The position numbers and the translations under genes were made by a program. A stretch of DNA of 64,000 nucleotides from Devosia ginsengisoli (lineage in GTDB: Bacteria; Pseudomonadota; Alphaproteobacteria; Rhizobiales; Devosiaceae): positions 2,916,501-2,980,500 of the forward strand of contig NZ_CP042304.1 in the NCBI RefSeq assembly GCF_007859655.1, read 5' to 3'. The notes below the pieces were generated by a model. It was given only the letters and a program-made list of their open reading frames with translations. It did no database searches and had not been told where the DNA came from. How positions within the stretch are numbered: the first letter of the stretch is position 1; each line of letters opens with the position of its first letter. This document shows positions 37,746-47,379 of the stretch, one piece after another.

Positions 37746-38005
37746 TTTTTTCCAAGAAGATCTTTCAGCGCGGCATTATCGAGCATGCTGTCGGCCAGCA
37801 GCTTCTTGAGCCGGGCGTTCTCGTCCTCCAGAGCCTTCAGTCGCCGGGCCTCGCTGACGTCCATGCCGCCATACTTGGCCTTCCACTTGTAGATGCTGGC
37901 ATTGCTGACGCCGTGCTTGCGGCAAAGATCGGCAACCGGGACCCCGGCCTCCTGCTCCTTCAAGATCGCAATGATCTGCTCTTCGGTGAACCTGCTTCGC
38001 TTCAT
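37739..38005 (-). CDS. IS3-family transposase OrfA (inner element)
   Basis: An 88-residue helix-turn-helix protein ([39 protein letters not shown]) with a leucine zipper. It is clearly related to, but not identical with, the outer element's OrfA, so the two elements are different members of one group. It ends GKKW at the A7 slip site leading into OrfB. Confidence 0.92.
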   Translation of the reverse strand: MKRSRFTEEQIIAILKEQEAGVPVADLCRKHGVSNASIYKWKAKYGGMDVSEARRLKALEDENARLKKLLADSMLDNAALKDLLGKKW

Positions 38006-38813
38006 CTCTGGTCCTTCTGATGGGGCCAGAGCCTACTTCAAACTGGATTAGGCGCAGGGGGCAACGTCAAGGCCGTGGCGTCGGAGCGACGCCGGTTTGG
38101 CTATCGGCGCATCCACGTGATGCTGCAGCGCCAGGGGATCGCCATGAACATCAAGAAGCTCAGGCGGCTCTATGGCGAGGAGAAGCTTCAGGTGCGCAAG
38201 CGCGGCGGTCGCAAGCGGGCTCTGGGCACGCGGCGGCCAATGCTGGTGCCTGACCGGCCCAACCAGCGCTGGAGCCTGGACTTCGTCAGCGATGCCTTCA
38301 CCGATGGTCGCCGCTTCCGGGTGCTGACCGTGGTGGACGACCACACGCGGGAGTGCCTGGCTTTGGTCGCCGATACATCGCTGTCCGGTGGACGGGTGGT
38401 GCGCGAACTTGACGCCATCATCGCTAAGCGCGGTCGACCGCTCACGGTGGTCAGCGACAATGGCACCGAGTTCACCAGTATGGCGATCCTGCGCTGGTCC
38501 CAAGACCGGCAGATCGACTGGCACTATATCGCTCCCGGCAAGCCAATGCAGAACGGCTTCATCGAGAGCTTCAACGGCAGCTTCCGCGATGAATGCCTCA
38601 ACGAGACGCTGTTCTCGTCGTTACCCGAGGCGCGGGACCGGATCAGCGCATGGAAGGAGGACTACAACAGCCACAGACCGCACTCCTCGCTGGGCAATCT
38701 CACGCCCAACGAGTTCGCCACGCAACTGGCACTGGAAAAACAAGCCGCATAAGGCCAAACATCAACCCAAGGACTCTCCTTAAAACCGGAGGGAACTTGG
38801 GGCTCAGGTCAAA

Positions 38814-38841
38814 CTCCAGGCGATAAGCAGACCGCCTGGAG
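38814..38841. terminator. Inverted repeat downstream of druE
   Basis: CTCCAGGCG and CGCCTGGAG enclose a 10-nt loop, 36 nt beyond the druE stop. It could end the dru transcript, though no T-run follows. The neighbouring GACACAGCCC (about 38847-38856) resembles an IS256-type terminal repeat, so the hairpin may instead belong to that transposon end. Confidence 0.4.
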
Positions 38842-38876
38842 AATCTGACACAGCCCTCGGGGCGCGTCTGCGCGTG

Positions 38877-41800
38877 CTAAAACTCCGACTTCACCAGCCG
38901 ATGCTCGTCAGGGAGGTTCCTCTGGAGGATGTAGTCGTTGAGGATCACTGGTCTGGTCTGCAGGGCTCTCATCGGGTGCACTGGAACATCGGGCTTGACT
39001 AGAGCTGGGTGAATGCCGACTGCCACTGATCGCCCCTCCTTTTGAACCAAGAGCGGTACAACTGTCGACCCCACCTGGATCATCGAGGAACAGATGAATC
39101 CATCCAGCTCCAGGAGGCGTTTAAGCGCCGACAGGGACGTGGCCTGTTCCTCTGGTGTCTTCTCGATGGGGATCTCTCCAGTCATTCCGTACCGAAGTAG
39201 CTCGGCACCGAGGCGACGATCTAGCCGATCCTTGAGATGTTGATTGTGGTAGTGACGTAGGCAGCTCTCGCATGATCCATCGCACTGAGCTGGACAATCT
39301 TCTAGCAAAGACAGCGTGGATTGCAGGATTTCCTGAAGGTGCCTGGACGCCAATTCAGCGTAGCCGGCACCTCCCGAGAGCGTGTCGTACAAGTATACGT
39401 CAAGCCTTAGCGTGTCAGGCTCGTCACCGGGAACCACGCGGAAGCCGGCCCCGAATTCCGATGGATCCAAATCTAGTTGCTGATGCCGACTGGCCGCTAA
39501 CCTAAGTCCTTCAGCCACGGTAAAAAGTGCGTCCTCAATGGTTCGCAACTGGACGGCGTCCGCCGTGTCCGAGATAATTGGCGCTGCCACGTGCCAACGC
39601 AGCAGCATCAGGTCGGTTGAGAACACATGTCCCAAAAACACATTTTGGAATAGGCCGTTGCAGCGTTGGTTCGGTTTGGGGTGGTTGTACGAAAACTCTA
39701 TTTTGTAAGGCCGTTCATGAGTCCCTGCGGGTTGCTCATCTATCGAAGCTTTGCCGCACTTGTCGCAAACCCAGAAGCCGCCGTGTCCGTCTGCGTCCGT
39801 CTGCTGGCCCCTATTCGCGGTTACTAACCTTCGGTCATTGGCCACGACGAAACCTAGATGCGTTCCCATTGGCTGCAGCGGCGGGAGGTCGTCGCTCCCG
39901 ACGGGAACAGGAAACTGCGCCGAAGTAGCATACGTGATGTCTTGATCTCTATCGTCATCCTTGAGGGGACGGCCTTCCTCAGGGACGAATACCTGGGGCG
40001 TTATCATAGGCATCGAACTCAACGCACTGCCGCAGACGGGGCATTCTTCTGGGACTGGCTGTCCATCTTCGAGGTCCCGCACGAAGCTACAGTGGGCGCA
40101 GTGGACAAGACGGACCGGGGCTGCGAACAGCGAGGCCGCTCGATCATGAACGGTGGGCATCGTGTTGGCGGTGATGCCGCCACTTCGATACGTTTCCTTG
40201 TTGATGACGATAAGGCGCCCAGGTGCATATTCGCTGAGAGCCTTGCTAATCGCTTGCTGCGGCCGTTCAACGATCTCCATTTTGTATTCAGAGCCGCGTC
40301 TTGTCAGCTTCTCGACCAGAAAACTCGTTAAGTCGGTGGGAAAAGCATAGCTCGGAAGCATGCCGCGACCGAACAGGAATTCCAGTAGTTCCTCATCCCC
40401 AATGGCGCCGCGGGCAATACGTTCGTCTTCGTCTTCATCTTCATCGGAGGCGGCCATGGCTTGGTCGGAGATGCCTTCCCGAATAAGCGCGATTGGCGGC
40501 GCAACGGCGGCCAGATCCTCAAGAAGGTCGTTGGCAATGCTGCCAATCCAGTCGTCGAGGGTAGCAGGGGTTATCCGCAGCGTGGCCGGAAGCCATTCCC
40601 GAATCTGTTGTCGAACTTTTCCTTTGCGGTCCACCACCTCGCGCCTAACCCAGTCGGAGAAGGCGGTGACATCCAGACCGGGCTCGCCGGTCCCTTCGAA
40701 GAAATCCCGGGCGCTGCCCAAGGCCCTGAACAGGGCGGAGGTGGCGCCCCCCACAGCGACGTCGTGCTCGTCCATGTAATTGTGGAAGAATGTCTGGAAC
40801 AGGAAGGACGTGACATGCCTTCTGGCAATCTTAGGATTGTCTATCTTGATGTCCGGCCCGCGCGGCGATCCCGCTACGATCCTTTCTGGGTTGTTGTAGT
40901 AATAACTATCGTGAGGACCATTTTGTGCATAGGTCACTACGGTCGACACAGATGAGCCACGACGGCCGGCCCGGCCGGCACGTTGCTGGTAGTTCTCTCG
41001 CTGCGGGGGAACGTTTCGCAAGCCCACGGCCACCAACGATCCTATATCCACCCCTACCTCCATAGTCGTGGTACAACTTAGGACATCAATAGGCCTATCC
41101 CGATCATGTATTTTCACGTCCTTGAAGCGGAGTTCGTACTGTTCAGTAGTGGAATGAACACGCGAGTTGTCTCGGTTAGACAACTGCGCGGTATGCTCCT
41201 CAACGGCGATGCCTCGAAGCCGGGTGGGGAAATTACGGGCCTCTATGACTGGTTCGCGCCAGAAACCCTTGCGGGCCCGGATGTAGACGCTGTCGTTGGG
41301 GTCGATAGATACTACGCCCGGCTCACCGCACGATCCGCAGCATCCCCTCACATGGAATGGTAGGAGTGCAGTGCAGCGCTGACAACTGTGCCACGGCATC
41401 TGTAGGTCGATGTGGACGGCCGTTTTTGCGACGTCCACAAAGACACCGTTGTTGGCATCTACTAGTCCGAATTCCTGCGCTATGGCCCGCTCGAGATTCT
41501 GAAATTCGTCCAGCGCCAGATTAAGGGCGCCTGCCAACTTGGGCTCCAGCGACTTGCTGAAGCATCCATTGCTGCCCCAGGCTGCCTTAAAGAACCCTGC
41601 AGCACGTCCTCGGATAATACCATCGAGGCTGCGGTCTATAGCGTATTCATCGGCCAGCTTGGCGATCCAAGCCGCCACAGTACCCCGCAGGTCTTCGATA
41701 GTGAGCGAGGGGTGCGATGATGCAACGGCTTTAACCAAGCTCTGCAGCGCCTTTTCGGTCGGCTTCAGGTAACCGATGGTGGCGCCCAGAATCGAGTAAT

Positions 41801-44387
41801 ATCGCCCGCACAATTGCTTGAGTAAGGCCGTGTAATATCTTGGTGGAATGTCACCGGGCTCGAAATCTTCAAGCAATTCGGACAGCGTGTCGGTTGGATG
41901 GTCCTTTTGGAGTCGCTCAAGCTCACCGTCAAGGATATGCGCGTCGTTGCGATCGAAGATAAGCAGGTCAGATTGATGGAGAACACTTAGGATTGCGGTA
42001 TATAGACTTTTATTAGGCCGTGGTTCTCTACCGATCGCCTCCAGCTTCGCGGTTGCCAAGCTCAGAATCTGGCGAAAGAGGTCTTGTTCGACTTCGCGCG
42101 GGATGTCTCGCGCCAGCCTAGCTGCTTTTTGCCGGCCGTCGGAAAACAGAAGCACTTTTCGGCCACCGTTGGGATAGTCGCGGCTCTCCGCGATTGCCGC
42201 TGGCTGGTTGTCAAGTTGCGCTTTTATCAAGTTTGCGAACGGGGCCTCGCCCTTTGTGGCGTGGTCCATGATATTCGAAGAGTCACCGCGGTTGGTCTTT
42301 CCCTGGCAGACAGGGCATTCGTCGAACCGGAACCCGTAGGCAGTACCCCCTTGAGTAGTATCGGGTATCGCGATCCTCCTAAAGCCCGCAGATGTGGAGG
42401 GTGTCGAGTACACTACTCGTCCGCTTTGCGTATCGAGCCATGCTTCAGTCCTGCGGTCGCTGGTGAAGAGTGGTGCGTCCTCCATCAGAATTTCGATTGG
42501 TACCAGGGGCGATTGCCTGCCCTCGCGAAGCGAGCCTGATGGGGATGCCCAAAGGAAATCCGGTTTGGGCCCATCAACGTATGCTCGCACGAAGGCCGTT
42601 CCACATTCTCGATGGGTAAGCAGCTCAAAGACTCGGGCGCCACAGTCGCATGCCCCGCGCGCATGCGTGTGCAACTTGCCTAGGATACGATGACCGTCTG
42701 TTGCTCGTGCAGCCGTGCATTGCGGGTTTACACAGGCGAACAGCCCCGGAAGTCCCCGGAAGAACATGTGAAGCCGGGTGGGAAGCAGGACACGCTGGTC
42801 TGAAAGTCGTTTGGCGAAGGTTGCCATGGACAGCAGGCTCGCCAGCGCGGCGCGTGAATCCCCATGGCTGGGAAAAACCTTCTCGGCCAGTTGATCGAGG
42901 GGTTCGGCCCGTCCTGACACCAGTTCCAGCACGCGTTCAAGCGGGGAGAAACCGCTCAATTGATGGAAGAGGTAGTCCGCCAGATCTTCGTCGCCCAAAA
43001 CGGGCCAGCCAACCTGCTGCGCAAAGTCCCCTACCACTTGGCGGGCCCGTGTCTGATCGATGGCATGGCGCTCAAAATCTGCGATAGGAAAGCTCGCCAG
43101 AGCGTCCACCTGGATCGGTCTTGCTTCGGCAATGACGCTTCGCGCCTCCCGCGTTCCAGTTACCACCTCGAATGTTCGGGTAGAATCCTGCGCCAGGCCG
43201 GTGAGGTTGGCCGCAAAACCTTTCACGTCCTCCAAAGCCGCCGGTCCATCTCCAAGACTGGCACTCGTAAGAATAAATCGTACTCGCTCGCGAGGTACGT
43301 CCAGGCGCGCGATGAGTCGCCGGATCAGTAGTGCGACCTCTGCCCCGCCCGCACCACGATACATGTGAGCCTCGTCCAGTACGAGCGTCAACTCGTTGTG
43401 TTCGTTGGCCTTCAACCAGTCCCTAGTCTGTTTGAAGATGGGCCGCTCGATGGGTCTCATGAGCATGTACTCAAGCATCGAGTAGTTCGTGATCAGGAGG
43501 TCGGGACAAGCGATCTGGCTCTCATGGCGGGTCATGAGTTCGCGATCCTCAGGTTGCGTGATCAACCTGTCCTTCCAATTCTGGAATTTGCGCTGCTGGC
43601 CTGAGCGAGTGGTCTTTAGTTCGACCTGATCCTCAGCATAGAAACCCAACATATCCTTTGCCGGCCATTGCCCAATTTCTTCGAGCTTTGCCATCGATCC
43701 GTTTTTCAACAACGGCAGATAGAAGTCGTTGAACAGCGGTTCGATGCGATTAGTGTCGCGTTCGTTGGAACGAGGACCAGGATAGGGGGAACGTCCAGTG
43801 TAACTTGCAAATCGGACGGGTCTTCCTCTGCCCCGGGAGATTATTGACGAGGCTTCCGGTGTCCCGAATAGACGACGTATCCGCGACAACTGATCGTTCA
43901 CCAGGGCATTCATGGGGTATAAGAGCAGCGCCCTGCAGCCTGGCATCGATGCAGTGATGGGCCGGTCCTGCCCTTCCTGCACTAGCTTGCCAATAATTGG
44001 CATGAGAAAGCTCTCGGTCTTGCCTGAACCAGTACCGGTAGCGACGATCAGATCCTTGGACGGCGTATTGAAGAATATTTGAAGTGCGTTTGCCTGGTGC
44101 ACGTAAGGTCGTGGATGAAGTCCGACCTTCATCCCACCAATATCGGTCAGTGCCTCGCGTACAACTGCAGGAACCGCAAGGTCGCGATAGGGGGCACCCA
44201 ACTCGTATACCGGAGTAGATTCCACGTAGGGCATCTGAGCTACTGATCCCGCTTCCTCGAGCAGCAGCCGACGCTCCTGGATTAAACTCTCATTCCGGAT
44301 GTGGTACTGGGCCTCGATGTAAGATCTGAGGCCCTCCGTCAGTTTGGCGGCGGTGGCGTTCACGCCAGCGTCCTTCGATTTCGTCAT
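38877..44387 (-). CDS. druE: Druantia large helicase DruE (DEAH helicase with DUF1998)
   Basis: An 1,836-residue superfamily 2 helicase, the hallmark gene of all Druantia types. Walker A is ATGTGSGKTE (residues 116-125), Walker B LVLDEAHMYRG near 335, motif III LTSASLGDG. The helicase C half has VLSCTTTMEVGVDIG and QQRAGRAGRRG. The C-terminus is DUF1998 with a four-cysteine cluster (CPAQCDGSCESC), and a second zinc-like knot VHCAHC...CPVC lies before it. It starts on the druD stop (ATGA) and has no frameshift. It presumably acts on invading DNA with the other Dru proteins; the mechanism is not settled. Confidence 0.9.
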   Translation of the reverse strand: MTKSKDAGVNATAAKLTEGLRSYIEAQYHIRNESLIQERRLLLEEAGSVAQMPYVESTPVYELGAPYRDLAVPAVVREALTDIGGMKVGLHPRPYVHQANALQIFFNTPSKDLIVATGTGSGKTESFLMPIIGKLVQEGQDRPITASMPGCRALLLYPMNALVNDQLSRIRRLFGTPEASSIISRGRGRPVRFASYTGRSPYPGPRSNERDTNRIEPLFNDFYLPLLKNGSMAKLEEIGQWPAKDMLGFYAEDQVELKTTRSGQQRKFQNWKDRLITQPEDRELMTRHESQIACPDLLITNYSMLEYMLMRPIERPIFKQTRDWLKANEHNELTLVLDEAHMYRGAGGAEVALLIRRLIARLDVPRERVRFILTSASLGDGPAALEDVKGFAANLTGLAQDSTRTFEVVTGTREARSVIAEARPIQVDALASFPIADFERHAIDQTRARQVVGDFAQQVGWPVLGDEDLADYLFHQLSGFSPLERVLELVSGRAEPLDQLAEKVFPSHGDSRAALASLLSMATFAKRLSDQRVLLPTRLHMFFRGLPGLFACVNPQCTAARATDGHRILGKLHTHARGACDCGARVFELLTHRECGTAFVRAYVDGPKPDFLWASPSGSLREGRQSPLVPIEILMEDAPLFTSDRRTEAWLDTQSGRVVYSTPSTSAGFRRIAIPDTTQGGTAYGFRFDECPVCQGKTNRGDSSNIMDHATKGEAPFANLIKAQLDNQPAAIAESRDYPNGGRKVLLFSDGRQKAARLARDIPREVEQDLFRQILSLATAKLEAIGREPRPNKSLYTAILSVLHQSDLLIFDRNDAHILDGELERLQKDHPTDTLSELLEDFEPGDIPPRYYTALLKQLCGRYYSILGATIGYLKPTEKALQSLVKAVASSHPSLTIEDLRGTVAAWIAKLADEYAIDRSLDGIIRGRAAGFFKAAWGSNGCFSKSLEPKLAGALNLALDEFQNLERAIAQEFGLVDANNGVFVDVAKTAVHIDLQMPWHSCQRCTALLPFHVRGCCGSCGEPGVVSIDPNDSVYIRARKGFWREPVIEARNFPTRLRGIAVEEHTAQLSNRDNSRVHSTTEQYELRFKDVKIHDRDRPIDVLSCTTTMEVGVDIGSLVAVGLRNVPPQRENYQQRAGRAGRRGSSVSTVVTYAQNGPHDSYYYNNPERIVAGSPRGPDIKIDNPKIARRHVTSFLFQTFFHNYMDEHDVAVGGATSALFRALGSARDFFEGTGEPGLDVTAFSDWVRREVVDRKGKVRQQIREWLPATLRITPATLDDWIGSIANDLLEDLAAVAPPIALIREGISDQAMAASDEDEDEDERIARGAIGDEELLEFLFGRGMLPSYAFPTDLTSFLVEKLTRRGSEYKMEIVERPQQAISKALSEYAPGRLIVINKETYRSGGITANTMPTVHDRAASLFAAPVRLVHCAHCSFVRDLEDGQPVPEECPVCGSALSSMPMITPQVFVPEEGRPLKDDDRDQDITYATSAQFPVPVGSDDLPPLQPMGTHLGFVVANDRRLVTANRGQQTDADGHGGFWVCDKCGKASIDEQPAGTHERPYKIEFSYNHPKPNQRCNGLFQNVFLGHVFSTDLMLLRWHVAAPIISDTADAVQLRTIEDALFTVAEGLRLAASRHQQLDLDPSEFGAGFRVVPGDEPDTLRLDVYLYDTLSGGAGYAELASRHLQEILQSTLSLLEDCPAQCDGSCESCLRHYHNQHLKDRLDRRLGAELLRYGMTGEIPIEKTPEEQATSLSALKRLLELDGFICSSMIQVGSTVVPLLVQKEGRSVAVGIHPALVKPDVPVHPMRALQTRPVILNDYILQRNLPDEHRLVKSEF

Positions 44388-45407
44388 GAATTCCCCCCGG
44401 TCAGTTCGAGCTTGCAGTTTAACCGTGACAGTGCGCGTCGAACGAAAGGCAGCGCCAGCTCCGGAAATTCGACGGTTGTCACTCCCGCCGTCTGCACCGT
44501 GGTGCGTCCGAGTGCGAGGACCTTTGCCTCTTCGGCTGGCATATCGCGCGGGAAGTGGACCCGGAAGCGCCCCTCGGCCACCTCACCTCGCAATGTTCTG
44601 GAAGTGCCGAGTCTATCGTCAAAGCCGAATCGAAGACGCCGGGCCTCGCCTGCGTCGACGTTGGCGGCCTTACTGATAATTGTTTCGTCCATCCTGCGGA
44701 CCAAATAACCGATTGAGTATGGGCGATTGTGGATCATACTTTGCCGCGGTCGAAAGAGCCTTGGCCCCTCCGGGGGGGGACGTCGAGCCCTGCATTGGCA
44801 ACCAGCGTCCCATGACTCCCGAATGCTGGAAATGGTCTGGTGCATAAACTTCAAATGATTCGGCCGACACATTCACAGCCGTCATCTGATGGGAATAGGC
44901 TGCGATGGCGCGTTCCGTCCACTTTGCAAGCTCGCCCACTTCGCCAAGCCATGTATCGGCATCTATGGTCAGACTCTTAGCTAGTTGCTTTTCGCGTTCC
45001 CCGCACAGGTACCGTGCTGGGCCAGCGGCCTTAAGATATGCAGCCGCGGTTGGCCAACTGCCGATGGCGAGGCGAGCGCCATTGTCTTCCGAGCTAACGG
45101 CGCGAGCCGGTGGTGCGACCCAGTTGCCAAGACCAACATCGACGATGTCGCCAATTGCTTGAAGCGACCTCAACACGGACAAAATTATCCCTTGTTGGGC
45201 CTCGTCATTCGGAAGGAGTGCGTGAAGATTGCGGCGAACTGCGTTTGTGAGACGGCCGCTCGAAACTGGGCTTTGGCCAGTAGCCACGACCATAGAACGA
45301 AGGTGTTCGGCAATTAGTGCATCCCGAAGATCGACATGGAGATGGGCGTCGATTCGATCAGCAAGATGAGATGCAAGATCGAGGTTGGACAATGGCTGAG
45401 CTATCAT
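44384..45407 (-). pseudogene. druD: Druantia protein DruD, frameshifted
   Basis: Two overlapping frames make one gene. The first (45407 onward) begins MIAQPLSNLDLASHLADRI and is lost after GSTSPP; the second continues EGPRLFRPRQSMIHNRPYSI, then VRRMDETIISKAAN, to a stop that overlaps the druE start. The junction is a run of eight G (plus strand, 44772-44779); with seven, the frames join to about 340 residues. The start overlaps the druC stop. I identify it as DruD from order in the operon. No catalytic motif is visible to me. As sequenced, druD would yield a truncated protein. Confidence 0.7.
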
Positions 45408-47379
45408 GCTGATTTGTCGACTTTTTCCGAACCATAACCGCCCAGAAGACGCAGCAGCCTTTCGTCCGGAGTTGCGGCGTCGCAATTGCCGCTGTTCAGC
45501 GAATGATCCATTTCCTCTTTCGGCACACCGACGATCGCCCAGAGGGGCAAAAGCCACCCATAAGCTGCGGACTTTAGGGCTGCACCGGCTTCCGAACTCA
45601 TGGCAACGAGGTTTTTGTAGTGACTTACCGCCCGTCGTTCTCGGCGGGGGTTGCGACGCCCGTACTTACGCAGGAGAGCAAGAAAGTCCTCCAGGTCAGC
45701 CGATGCATCGACCACCGGCCTTAAGCTCATCCGCCCCATCCGGCATGAGACCATTGGCGCTGCAACGGGTGGTGTCAATTTCCAGTCGAGGACGTCGAGG
45801 TCGAATATAGGACCAAGATCGAGCAGATGGGAGCATTCGGGAAGCGCCGACGCGCCATCCCCCAAACTGGCAAATATCAGCAATTCTCTGCCCGCCGACC
45901 CCGTGCTGAGATCAAAGAGGATGTCAGCAATGGCCTCCACTGGAACATTATTAAGTCCCTCCAGTACGAGGGCAGCCACTTGGTCGCTCTCCAGGGGAAC
46001 TGCGGGGTTGATCGTTCTGCTCAATTCCGACGCGTTGAGTACTCCGATAGGCACGGCCAGGCGAAATGACTGGCTTCCGGCCAAGGCGATCGCGCATGCC
46101 CGCGCTGCCAGCGTCGCGAAAGCTCCTTTGAAGCTCACTAGGCAACAGGATGAGATAGCCGCGAATACTTCCGTCGCAAGTCTTTCTGCCGATGATGTCT
46201 TCAGTCCGATTGCCGAGAGATTTTGTTCCAGAAGTGCGGCTGGCCTCAAACTCTGTTCAGCGACGTTTTGGGCAACGGCTGCTGGGAATTCGATTGTTTC
46301 CAAGAGCAACGGTGGGGAGGACAAGACACCATGCGGTGGCGCCACCGGCGTCTGAGAGACGTAATCACTCTCAGCAACTTTATCCGTTGACAGATCTGCC
46401 TTCGCCTGCGGCAATTGGAGAAACAAAGATTCAAGTTCGTCGAGCCGTCCCGAGATTGTTTCGAACACTGTAGCGGTCTCGAGATGACGCCGCTCGTTGT
46501 CATCGCTTTCGGCGGTTAAACGCTCTAGTCCCTCCAGCAGCGGCACGAGTTTTTGTTCGTCGATGAGATGTCGGTGGCCCTCCTTCATCGCCGTGACAGA
46601 AGACGCCAAGCCTTCTACTTTCTCCTTCGTCTTCAAAAGCTCTGCCGCTAGATCTGTCACGCGAGAGGCAGTATCTTCAAAAAGCGTCGAAGCCGGTGTG
46701 GGCGCCGCTTGCCGCAACTGCTCAATATCGGCCGTGAGGGTTTCCAGCTCGACGACGACGGCATTCAGGCGGTCATCTTGGGATCGAATGAGTTCCTCGT
46801 CGCGATGAAGGCGTTCGGGCAGTCCGTGGAGAGCCTTGTCGCGATCGACTTCCTTCGCCGACTTCGAAGTAGCCAACGCGGCGGCGATGGCCTCAGATTC
46901 TTCGAACGGTCCGAAGAGGAAAAAGCGCTCAATTTTTTCCTTCGAGCATCGGTTTTCGACGGACGCTTCCTTGAGCGTGAAAAAAGACGGTCCGCCAATT
47001 CGAGAAACTCCGGCTCCTCCGCGGCATCCTCCTGGTCAAGGAGAAGTTCCATCTCGTTTAGGAGATCGTTGAGTTCAGCCTGTGCGCCGAGATGCTCCTT
47101 CCCCCATGCTCGCCAGAAGGAGTACAGCGCGCTGTCCGCTCGTGCCCTATCTGCACTGGGAACACCCTCCCGAGCCATGAATTTGGAAGCCAGAGTACGC
47201 TTTTGGACGGTGAGCTCCTGGGGGGTTCCTTTGCGAAAGCCCCTGACCGGGGGAAGCGTTTTGGCCAGGGCGCGCGCCGTGGCTGGCGGAACCTCGTTCA
47301 GAAATTCTATCAATTCCTTCTCACCCTCCATACGGAGGCGTTCCATTGCTCCCGGGCTCCAGGAAGGGCGTTTTGTCAT
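45404..47379 (-). pseudogene. druC: Druantia protein DruC, frameshifted
   Basis: The first frame (47379 onward) begins MTKRPSWSPGAMERLRMEGE and is sensible to LELADRL; beyond that it turns into an arginine/serine-rich tail typical of the wrong frame. The second frame carries ERFFLFGPFEESEAIAAAL and on into a long coiled coil (DDRLNAVVVELETLTADIEQ) and a C-terminal globular part. One missing base in a run of six (46980-46985) joins them into about 658 residues. The start overlaps the druB stop (ATGA) and the end overlaps the druD start. The name rests on operon position. The coiled coil suggests a structural or partner-binding role. Confidence 0.7.

Larger units (their letters stand above)
36804..38063 (-). 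mobile_element. IS3-family element inserted in orfB of another IS3 element
   Basis: 1,260 bp, bounded by imperfect inverted repeats beginning TGCCCCC (left) and ending GGGGGCA (right), with a 4-bp target duplication ACGT at 36800-36803 and 38064-38067. It lies opposite to the host element and carries complete orfA and orfB, so it may still be able to transpose. Confidence 0.92.
36637..38752 (+). pseudogene. IS3-family transposase OrfB (outer element), split by the inner insertion
   Basis: The 5' part (36637-36803) begins MVTPDAKRDAVAQACLVHGV and stops within 30 bases inside the inner element. The 3' part resumes at 38068 and holds the DDE catalytic core: [22 protein letters not shown] and [14 protein letters not shown]. 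Removing the inner element and one ACGT copy restores the frame exactly as ...[20 protein letters not shown]. It was therefore inactivated by the insertion and otherwise looks intact. Confidence 0.92.
36313..38811 (+). mobile_element. IS3-family element (IS407 group), interrupted by a second IS3-family element
   Basis: The termini are TGACCTGAGCCCC on the left and its inverted copy on the right (GGGGCTCAGGTCA, ending at 38811). A 4-bp target duplication AACT flanks both ends (36309-36312 and 38812-38815). Without the inner element the length is 1,235 bp, right for this group. It carries orfA and an orfB split by the inner insertion. Confidence 0.9.

Noticed and set aside
36804..38063. Interpretation as one composite transposon with two IS ends
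   Set aside because: The target duplications and in-frame restoration of orfB show a simple nested insertion, not a composite transposon.
41106..41363. Plus-strand frame of 85 codons inside druE
   Set aside because: It lies fully opposite conserved helicase coding sequence and has no ribosome site.
38877..44387. DISARM (DrmA/DrmB) or another DUF1998 helicase system
   Set aside because: No DISARM methyltransferase, SNF2 helicase or PLD gene is present, and the first gene of the operon is a DUF4338 DruA, which points to Druantia type I.
46765..46980. C-terminal 70 codons of the first druC frame as real protein
   Set aside because: The segment is arginine/serine-rich and overlaps a frame that reads as good protein, so it is out-of-frame translation after an indel.
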